Assembly (NCBI GenBank): GCA_900547465.1
Contig: URHJ01000010.1
Location: 1 to 38,933, forward strand
Length of the DNA stretch: 38,933 nt
DNA from: an uncultured Mycoplasmatota bacterium
Lineage (GTDB): Bacteria > Bacillota_I > Bacilli_A > RF39 > UBA660
Reading direction: 5' to 3'
The position numbers and the translations under genes are program-made. Below the pieces are notes generated by a model. That model made no database searches, was not told where the DNA came from, and saw only the letters and a program-made list of their open reading frames with translations. Of the stretch, positions 32,735 through 38,933 are shown in pieces (the first letter of the stretch is position 1; every line of letters begins with the position of its first letter).

Positions 32735-33598
32735 CTAATTTTTATATGGATATTTTCCTTTTATACCTTTTTTGTAGTCTCTTAACCCTCTATAATAGCC
32801 TCTTAATTTCCTAAATTTATTTTTTTCAAATAATACAATACTAATCATTGATGGTTTTTGCTCTAATATTCTCCAACATGTGCTTGGTTCAAAGTCAAGA
32901 TACATATCCTTTATATAATGATTATTACGCATTATATAGTATCTTCTAACAGGTGGATAGTTATTACAAATATAAGTTTTACCTCTAAATTTCTTAAACT
33001 CAATATCTCCTAATTCATGATCTATTCTGGCATGTACAACACGAATTATTTTATATCCATGTTTTCTAAGATTTAGGCAGTACTCTATATCTATACCATC
33101 TATAAACAGCCACTCTTTAAAACCACCTATTTTTTTCCAAATATCTAAATTTATAATGTTACCAGATGTAATCACTTCAGGTGGATAATCATATTCATCA
33201 TCTATTTCATTTAACTTAATTTTGGTATTATGCCAAGGTGTTATTATACCAACTTCATCCATATTGAACTTATTTATTGCATCTTTAAGCATATCCATAA
33301 CTTTTGGTTTAAAAGTTGTATCTTGATCTAAAGTTAATAAATACTTAAAACCATCTTTTATCGCTTTTTTTGCACCAATATTAAGTGCTGCAGCAACACC
33401 TATATTTTCATTTTTAAATGTATATTCTATTTTTTTATTTTTTGGTATCCTACTTTTATTATCATTACCTTCAGTATTATCAATAATATATAATTTATCT
33501 ATATCATCTATGTACGTTGATATATTTTTTATATCCTTATCACTAGGATTATATAAAGTAACTATTCCTGCTATCTTCACATCTTTTTTTCGAGCCAT
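32735..33598 (-). CDS. Rhamnosyltransferase-like GT2 (paralogue A)
   Basis: 287 residues: KIAGIVTLYNPSDKDIKNIS, LYIIDNTEG, NENIGVAAALNIGA, LTLDQDTTFKP (metal-binding DQD at about 93-95), ITSGNIINLDIWKKIGGFKEWLFIDGIDIEYCLNL. This is the RfbF/rhamnosyltransferase-type GT2 pattern (dTDP-rhamnose-like donors are common, here only inferred). Strongly similar along its whole length to the next gene upstream, indicating tandem duplication. AGGAGG precedes the ATG. No rml dTDP-rhamnose genes are in the window. Confidence 0.9.
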   Translation of the reverse strand: MARKKDVKIAGIVTLYNPSDKDIKNISTYIDDIDKLYIIDNTEGNDNKSRIPKNKKIEYTFKNENIGVAAALNIGAKKAIKDGFKYLLTLDQDTTFKPKVMDMLKDAINKFNMDEVGIITPWHNTKIKLNEIDDEYDYPPEVITSGNIINLDIWKKIGGFKEWLFIDGIDIEYCLNLRKHGYKIIRVVHARIDHELGDIEFKKFRGKTYICNNYPPVRRYYIMRNNHYIKDMYLDFEPSTCWRILEQKPSMISIVLFEKNKFRKLRGYYRGLRDYKKGIKGKYPYKN

Positions 33599-33607
33599 AA
33601 TTACCTC

Positions 33608-34468
33608 CTAATTATAAGGATATTTACCTTTAATACCCTTTTTATAATCTCTTAATCCCCTTAAATACATTTTTATTTTATTAATTTTATCTTTTTCAAA
33701 TAATATAACACCAATCATATTATGTTTTTGACTAACAAGACTATAGCAATATCCAGGATCATCTTCTACATACATATCTTTTATATAATGATAGTTTCTC
33801 ATTATATAATACCTTCTAATAGCTGGATGATTTGTACATAAAAACAATCTTCCACGTATTTTTTTATAAAATATATCTCCTAAATTATGGTCTATTTCTA
33901 TAGAATTAATTCTTAATATTTTATATCCATTTTTATGTAAATTCATACAGTATTCTATATCTATACCATCAATAAAGAAAAAGTCTTTATACCCACCTAT
34001 TTTTTTCCATATCTCCAAATTAACTAAATTACCAGATGTCATAACATCATGTGGATCATCGAACTCTTCTGTTGGTTTCTTATCTATTAATTTGGTGTGA
34101 TGCCAAGGTGTAACAATTCCAATTTTTTTCATGTCACGAGAATTTATTACATCTTTCATTTTTTGCATAACACCTGGTTTGAATGTTGTATCTTGATCCA
34201 TTGTAAGTAACCATTTGTAACCATCTTTTAATGCTTTTTCTGCTCCCATATTCATTGCTGTAGCTACACCTAAATTTTCATTTTTGAAAATATACTCTAT
34301 TTTTTTATTTCTTGGAAGTCTTTTTTTATTGTCTGAACCTTCAGTATTATCAACAATATATAGTTTATCTATATCATCTATATAAGTAGAAATATTTTTA
34401 ATATCATCATCTGTAGGATTATACAATGTAACTATTCCTGCTATTTTTAATTCTTTGTTTTTTGTCAT
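33608..34468 (-). CDS. Rhamnosyltransferase-like GT2 (paralogue B)
   Basis: 286 residues from ATG at 34468; AGAGGAG lies seven bases upstream inside the end of the ABC permease gene, and a longer TTG start overlaps that site. Same GT2 architecture as paralogue A: LKIAGIVTLYNPTDDDIKNIS, LTMDQDTTFKPG, SGNLVNLEIWKKIGGYKDFF, FIDGIDIEYCMNL. The two paralogues share the C-terminal GLRDYKKGIKGKYPY. Differences concentrate in the acceptor-side half, suggesting different linkages in one repeating chain. Its start follows the permease stop after one base. Confidence 0.9.
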   Translation of the reverse strand: MTKNKELKIAGIVTLYNPTDDDIKNISTYIDDIDKLYIVDNTEGSDNKKRLPRNKKIEYIFKNENLGVATAMNMGAEKALKDGYKWLLTMDQDTTFKPGVMQKMKDVINSRDMKKIGIVTPWHHTKLIDKKPTEEFDDPHDVMTSGNLVNLEIWKKIGGYKDFFFIDGIDIEYCMNLHKNGYKILRINSIEIDHNLGDIFYKKIRGRLFLCTNHPAIRRYYIMRNYHYIKDMYVEDDPGYCYSLVSQKHNMIGVILFEKDKINKIKMYLRGLRDYKKGIKGKYPYN

Positions 34469-34469
34469 A

Positions 34470-35237
34470 CTATAACTCCTCTGCAAAACCTTTTTTCAAT
34501 TTTTCAAATATAGCATACCCAACTATAAGTATAATAAAGCTAACAATAAAAGTTATACCAAGCATCTTAAAATCAGGATTAGTCTTGTAATAAAAAATAT
34601 TTCTATAACTTTCTATTATTGTAGCAAGTGGATTTAATCTTAAAATCCATCTAAATTTTTCTGGGAACATATCAATTGAATATAATACTGGAGTCGCATA
34701 GAAAACCATTTGAACTATAAAATTTATTATATATTCAGCATCTCTAATGTAAACATCTATTGAACTTGTTATAAAAATTATTCCTAATTGTAGCATGTAT
34801 TGAATTAATACTATTAATGGTAAATATAAGATATAAACACTAAAACCTATACCACTAAATAATAAGAATATTCCTATTATAATACATGATATTAAATAAT
34901 TAATTAAGCCACTAGTTACTATAGAAATAGGAAGAATTTCTCTTGGAAAATATACTTTTTTAATTATTCCTGCATTAACTAAAAATGTATTAGTACCAGA
35001 CATTATTGTATACGTAAACCAAGTCCACGGAATAATGGCAATTACAATAAATGTTGTATAATGTGGCTGACTACTTTTTAAAAGAAATGGAAAAACTATG
35101 GCATACACAAGTGTCATCAATAATGGATTAACAAATGACCACAAAACACCTAGAAAAGAACCTTTATATTTTCCTCTAACTTCTTTACTTATATTACTTT
35201 TTAACAATTGTCTATATTCATATATTTCTTTAAACAT
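34470..35237 (-). CDS. ABC-2 polysaccharide export permease (TagG/Wzm/RgpC type)
   Basis: 255 residues, six hydrophobic helices. KSNISKEVRGKYKGSFLGVLW (about 14-34) is the cytoplasmic signature of ABC-2 polysaccharide exporters, followed by FVNPLLMTLVYAIVFPFLL and LNPLATIIESYRNIFYYKTN near the C-terminus. It forms the membrane channel with the ATPase encoded immediately upstream (3-base gap). It exports a complete polymer or a lipid-linked glycan such as wall teichoic acid or rhamnan. Confidence 0.94.
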   Translation of the reverse strand: MFKEIYEYRQLLKSNISKEVRGKYKGSFLGVLWSFVNPLLMTLVYAIVFPFLLKSSQPHYTTFIVIAIIPWTWFTYTIMSGTNTFLVNAGIIKKVYFPREILPISIVTSGLINYLISCIIIGIFLLFSGIGFSVYILYLPLIVLIQYMLQLGIIFITSSIDVYIRDAEYIINFIVQMVFYATPVLYSIDMFPEKFRWILRLNPLATIIESYRNIFYYKTNPDFKMLGITFIVSFIILIVGYAIFEKLKKGFAEEL

Positions 35238-35240
35238 ATC

Positions 35241-35984
35241 TTATCCACACACCTTCAAATATTCGTCAATGACATCTTTTATATCTCCGTCTTTTCGTAC
35301 TTCACCATTATAAATCCAAATACCTCTTGTACATAATTTTTTGACTGCACCTAGACTGTGACTAACTATAACTATTGTCTTATCAGACTTTTTTAGTTCT
35401 TCTAACTTAGCAAAACACTTATCCTGGAAATGTTGATCACCTACTGCTAGAATTTCATCAATTAGAAGAATTTCTGCATCTACATTAATTGCCACACTAA
35501 AAGCAAGTCTCATATACATTCCAGATGAATATGTTCTAACTGGTGTATCAATATATTCACCAAGTTCTGAGAAATCTATTATATCTTGCACTCTTGCATC
35601 AATTTCTGCTGCACTAAGTCCAAATATTGAAGCGTTAAAATAAATATTTTCTCTACCTGTAAAATCAGGATGAAACCCTGCTCCAAGTTCTAAAAGAGAA
35701 GTTAATTTACCATTAGTTATAACTTTTCCTTCTGTTGGATAAATAATTTTTGTCATTAATTTTAATAAAGTTGATTTCCCACTACCATTTACACCTATTA
35801 ATGCAACTGTTTCTCCCTTTTTTATATCTATATTAATGTTTTTTAGTACTTGATGATAATTAACTTTTGTTTTATTCCAAAATACTAATCTTTCTTTTAA
35901 AGTATTAGGTTTATCATAATATACTTTAAATCTCTTAGAGACATTATCAACAATGATTGCTTTATTACTATCTACTTTTTTCAT
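35241..35984 (-). CDS. ABC exporter ATP-binding protein (TagH/Wzt/RgpD type)
   Basis: 247 residues: Walker A GVNGSGKSTLL (about 59-69), Q-loop equivalent in LLELGAGFHPDFTGRENIYFN, ABC signature TYSSGMYMRLAFS, Walker B ILLIDEILAVGDQHFQDKC and H-loop VSHS. The AGFHPDFTGREN segment is typical of polysaccharide exporters. It lacks the C-terminal carbohydrate-binding domain of long Wzt proteins, so export probably does not need a chain-end tag. GGAGG precedes the ATG. Confidence 0.95.
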   Translation of the reverse strand: MKKVDSNKAIIVDNVSKRFKVYYDKPNTLKERLVFWNKTKVNYHQVLKNINIDIKKGETVALIGVNGSGKSTLLKLMTKIIYPTEGKVITNGKLTSLLELGAGFHPDFTGRENIYFNASIFGLSAAEIDARVQDIIDFSELGEYIDTPVRTYSSGMYMRLAFSVAINVDAEILLIDEILAVGDQHFQDKCFAKLEELKKSDKTIVIVSHSLGAVKKLCTRGIWIYNGEVRKDGDIKDVIDEYLKVCG

Positions 35985-36036
35985 ATGTCCTCCGCTCTCT
36001 TAGATATATTGTATCATATTATTGTTTTTTAAAAAA

Positions 36037-37230
36037 CTATATATCCTTTTTTCCTTTTAACTTTAATCCTATTCTACATAATAAACTACTATTTATCGTA
36101 GACCATATTTTCTCTATATATTTACTTTTTGAATCAATTTCTCTTTCTAAATCATTAATTTTTTGACTGAGAATAATACTAGTATCTCCAAGTTTCTTAA
36201 TTAATTCTTCCTGTTGATCTTTATCTAGTAATAGCATATCAATACTAAAGTTTATTTTGTCTTTTGCTTTATATTTTTTATTAATTTCAATAACAAATTC
36301 ATTAGTATATATAATATCCTTACCATTATAATTCAATGTATTGTAAATTTTATATTGATTTGTTTTTAAATTATTTATCTTTAGATTACTATAGTTTACA
36401 CAATTAACATTGCAAACTGTTATATAAATCTTGTCTGTTGCACATACCACTTCTTCAGAAAAAGAATAATTATTTCCATTTATCTTATAATGTCCTTTAA
36501 CATCTTTATCCATATCATAATTATCAATATCACCAAAATAAATATTATAGTTTTCTATTTTAGATTCACTAAAATGTTTTTTCCATGAAAACCATTCATT
36601 ATCAAAAACTTTCTCATTAATCCACTTAACAGAAAGTCCAGTTTTAGATATACAATAGTTAAATGATAATTGATCTCTTTTTGTATACTTTACAATCATA
36701 TCAAACCACATTTTCATAGTTTCTTTAACTAATTTATCTTTTGGTCTCTTAATATATACTGTACTCTCTATTAGTCCATTGTTATCTTCATATTTTTCTT
36801 TTTCCAAAAATTTTAATAGTTTCTTAATATTATCTTTGGTTTCTTTATTAAATCTATAGCAAGCATAAGCCTCATCTTTTATGCTATTTCTTTCTCCATG
36901 CTTAAAAGCTACAAATACATCACTTTCTTTCAAATAGTAATTAATAAATTCCATTATTGGTTTATTAAATATTACAGCTCCATCCATCCATAATGCTACA
37001 TCATATGAGTTAACGATGTCATTACCAAGTATTTTAGTTTTTCTTGCTAATTGTACATTAGTTAATTTATCATCTTCTATATACATAACTTTCCACGTAT
37101 CGGACTTAATTTTTTTATTATTGGTGAAACAGTAATAATCAATACCATTTTCAATATTAGGTATCTCTTTTAAATTGTCATAGTTTCCGGTTATACATGT
37201 ATATACACATATTTTTTCTTTTTTTGCCAT
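36037..37230 (-). CDS. DUF616 (TOD1/MUCI70-type) glycosyltransferase with C-terminal coiled coil
   Basis: 397 residues. KICVYTCITGNYDNLKEIPN, IDYYCFTNNKK, KTKILGNDIVNSYDVALWMDGAVI and the region around residues 125-210 form a DUF616-like GT domain, a family found in bacterial polysaccharide loci. After residue ~250 a divergent beta-rich region is followed by a coiled coil (QKINDLEREIDSKSKYIEKI, about 352-371), perhaps for complex formation. First gene of the export operon, with GAGGGG before the ATG and a promoter at 37305-37332. Confidence 0.82.
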   Translation of the reverse strand: MAKKEKICVYTCITGNYDNLKEIPNIENGIDYYCFTNNKKIKSDTWKVMYIEDDKLTNVQLARKTKILGNDIVNSYDVALWMDGAVIFNKPIMEFINYYLKESDVFVAFKHGERNSIKDEAYACYRFNKETKDNIKKLLKFLEKEKYEDNNGLIESTVYIKRPKDKLVKETMKMWFDMIVKYTKRDQLSFNYCISKTGLSVKWINEKVFDNEWFSWKKHFSESKIENYNIYFGDIDNYDMDKDVKGHYKINGNNYSFSEEVVCATDKIYITVCNVNCVNYSNLKINNLKTNQYKIYNTLNYNGKDIIYTNEFVIEINKKYKAKDKINFSIDMLLLDKDQQEELIKKLGDTSIILSQKINDLEREIDSKSKYIEKIWSTINSSLLCRIGLKLKGKKDI

Positions 37231-37563
37231 AACTTATTCCCCTCGCATACTAATTCACATTTCACAAGCATTCTAATAAATTTAATACCTTGCCTACAAT
37301 TTATAGTATATCACATTAAAATCATTATTCAAAACAAATAAAATAATGTAAATTGAAAAAATAAACACTTTTATCTTCAAAAACATATGATTGTTTATGA
37401 ACATAACTTTGCATCACTTATAGTTAAATAAATTTTAAAATACCGTAATATTGAACTTAGAAAAAGAAGAAAGCAAACATTTATAAAAAAGTTTAAGAAC
37501 TAATTTAATAAATATTTGCCTTCAATTAATCTTTCTGAATTTTGCTGATTCATTTAACAATTT
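37231..37563. other. Intergenic region with one promoter
   Basis: AT-rich, 333 bases. It contains the promoter described separately. I see no ORF with a ribosome binding site, no tRNA and no clear hairpin; no terminator is evident for the GH25 gene that ends at its right side. Confidence 0.6.
37305..37332 (-). promoter_or_regulatory. Promoter of the polysaccharide export operon
   Basis: Minus strand TTGAAT (37327-37332), 16-base spacer, TATACT (37305-37310), about 75 bases upstream of the DUF616 gene. Confidence 0.6.
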
Positions 37564-38933
37564 TTATCTAACATAAATATTAAAATCAACGCGTCCTTTT
37601 ATACCAGTTACATGTCCATTATTACTATATTGCCATATTTTCCAATTTCCTTTGTAATCTGTTACTCGTTTTGGATAAATATCATATATATTCTCATTAG
37701 GATTGTCACTAATCTTTGTTCCAGTATAATGTGCAACCCACTCTGTATAATTCAATAATTTTTTTTCAGCAAATCTAGCACTCGCATATACCTTTACATC
37801 AATACCGTTTTGTCTAGCAAAATTTGAATAAGTTTCAACAATATTTTTATATTGTTCACTTGTCATATAAGTATAATACTCTATATCATAATACGTAGGA
37901 ATGCTAGTACTGACACCATATTTTTTATATATATGTACCATATTTCTAGCTTCCTGTAGTGCTTCTGCAGTGTTTTCAGCATAACTGAAGTAATATATTG
38001 AATAAGGAATTCCTAGTCTTTTAACAGCGGCAATATTTCTTTTAAACTTAGCATCTTCTAAATAAGCACCTGAACCTATCCTCAATATTACACCGTCAAT
38101 GTCACCAGATTTCCATAGGGAATCCCACTCTATATCACCCTGTGCATATGATACATCAATCCATAATTTAACATTTTTCTTTAGACATTCTCCTGTATCA
38201 CTAAATAAATGTCTACTTCCAGATATTTTTGACATTCCTCTTGCTTTTGTACCATCGGCATAAAAGTAATATTCTTTATTCTCTATTGTTTGCCATCCTG
38301 TTTGTAAAACACCATTATCATCAAAGTTGTACCAGTTGTTATCTATTTCTACTCTACCTGTATATATTATACCTGTAGTAGGATCACTGTAATAAATGTT
38401 TCCATTAGGTGTTTGAGCCCAACCAAAGTACAGTTTATATGAATTTATCCCAAATAAATATTTTTGTCCATTTATTGTTTGAATGCCATTTAAAATTATT
38501 CCATCACTATTTGTATAATATATTCCTTTTTGATCACCATATGTTATTTCTGCTAATCCTGATGTATATAACTTGCCTGAGGTTATCCCAAAAAGATATT
38601 TTTGTCCATTTATTGTTTGAATACCGTATTGCATAGCTCCTTTAGCATCAAAATAATACTTATCATTTTCTATTGTTCTTATAGTGTTTTTGACCATTTT
38701 TCCAGTCTCATCATCAAAATAGTACTTATTCTTACCTATAACCTTAAAACCAATTTCCACTAGCCCTTCACTATTTGTATAATATACTCCTTGTTGTTCT
38801 CCATATGTTATCTCCGCTAATCCTGACGTATATAATTTTCCAGAGGTTATTCCTAGTAAATATTTCTTTCCTGCTACGTCTACTATTCCTTTTTGTAGCT
38901 TTCCTTCTTCATTAAAATAATACTTATCTTTTC
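37564..38933 (-). CDS. Cell-wall-binding-repeat protein with C-terminal GH25 muramidase (N-terminus outside window)
   Basis: The open frame enters at the right edge; about 456 residues are visible. A GTG at 38760 is internal and not a start. The N-terminal half is a series of ~20-residue choline-binding/glucan-binding-like repeats (DKYYFNEEGKLQKG, KYLFGITSGKLYTSG, NWYNFDDNGVLQTGW, EYYFYADGTKARG) that bind wall or teichoic-acid glycans. The C-terminal ~210 residues are GH25: LWIDVSYAQGDIEWDSLWKSG, VILRIGSGAYLED, PTYYDIEYYTYMTSEQY (the catalytic DxE), WVAHYTG and KIWQYSNNGHVTGIKGRVDFN. It cuts the N-acetylmuramyl-GlcNAc bond in peptidoglycan. Secreted, presumably with a signal peptide off the edge. 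Confidence 0.92.
   Translation of the reverse strand, partial: KDKYYFNEEGKLQKGIVDVAGKKYLLGITSGKLYTSGLAEITYGEQQGVYYTNSEGLVEIGFKVIGKNKYYFDDETGKMVKNTIRTIENDKYYFDAKGAMQYGIQTINGQKYLFGITSGKLYTSGLAEITYGDQKGIYYTNSDGIILNGIQTINGQKYLFGINSYKLYFGWAQTPNGNIYYSDPTTGIIYTGRVEIDNNWYNFDDNGVLQTGWQTIENKEYYFYADGTKARGMSKISGSRHLFSDTGECLKKNVKLWIDVSYAQGDIEWDSLWKSGDIDGVILRIGSGAYLEDAKFKRNIAAVKRLGIPYSIYYFSYAENTAEALQEARNMVHIYKKYGVSTSIPTYYDIEYYTYMTSEQYKNIVETYSNFARQNGIDVKVYASARFAEKKLLNYTEWVAHYTGTKISDNPNENIYDIYPKRVTDYKGNWKIWQYSNNGHVTGIKGRVDFNIYVR
38407..38933 (-). repeat. Near-identical tandem DNA repeats in the wall-binding domain
   Basis: Segments around 38450-38500 and 38590-38640 share a long identical core (ATATTTTTGTCCATTTATTG on the plus strand), and the block around 38515-38590 is repeated with changes around 38770-38860. 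Such repeats can expand or contract by recombination. Confidence 0.7.

Noticed and set aside
1..38933. Mycoplasma-type code with TGA as tryptophan
   Set aside because: TGA is used as the stop of the GT4 gene at 1238, tryptophans are TGG, and sporulation genes are present.
1..38933. CRISPR arrays, insertion sequences or prophage genes
   Set aside because: No regularly spaced short repeats, transposase or phage proteins are seen.

Overview
The window is a strongly AT-rich chromosomal segment from a low-GC Gram-positive bacterium. Evidence for a spore former is a cotJB-cotJC spore-coat operon. TGA is used as a stop (gene ending at 1238), so the code is standard rather than the mycoplasma code. 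Most genes have AGGAGG- or AGGTGAT-type ribosome binding sites and TATAAT -10 boxes. The overall style fits an anaerobic, probably gut-associated, uncultured Bacilli/Clostridia-like lineage. That placement is inference; there is no rRNA here.

Layout. 1-2377 (minus): three glycosyltransferase genes, a GT4 enzyme and a PssD/PssE pair, the latter with a membrane tail running off the left edge. 2491-5518: an orphan coiled-coil membrane protein, an orphan plus-strand gene and a DMT transporter. 5597-6678: spore-coat genes. 6803-6879: tRNA-His with a terminator. 7126-7844: a decayed YhcG/DUF1016 nuclease. 7959-9281: a bleomycin-hydrolase-type aminopeptidase C. 9522-11456 (minus): a large structured non-coding RNA that I identify as OLE RNA, followed by an OapA-like membrane protein and a kinase-like gene split by an A8 frameshift. 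11505-16288: a secreted glucosaminidase-like protein, a sirtuin, DUF4186, VanW and DUF6056. 16361-17976: a signal-peptidase-like membrane protein that seems to lack its general base, and a GtrA protein.

17515-37230 is a large minus-strand surface-polysaccharide locus. The promoter-proximal operon (37230 down to 27453, ended by a clear terminator) holds a DUF616 glycosyltransferase, a Wzt/Wzm-type ABC exporter, two tandem rhamnosyltransferase-like GT2s, a double-GT fusion, a DUF2142 membrane protein, a polyprenyl-phosphate GT2 and DUF2304. The second block (27363 down to 20074) holds a galactofuranosyl-type GT2, a Wzx-type flippase, a glycyl radical enzyme with its radical-SAM activase, another glycosyltransferase and UDP-galactopyranose mutase (glf). 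Then come an acyltransferase, a GT2 and GtrA. 37564-38933 is the C-terminal part of a cell-wall-binding-repeat GH25 muramidase.

The two most notable systems are (i) an OLE RNA-oapA-kinase-like cassette and (ii) a compact glycyl radical enzyme plus activase of the C-x-E type, embedded between the flippase and glf of a surface-glycan operon. The second suggests oxygen-sensitive radical chemistry in cell-surface polysaccharide synthesis or modification.
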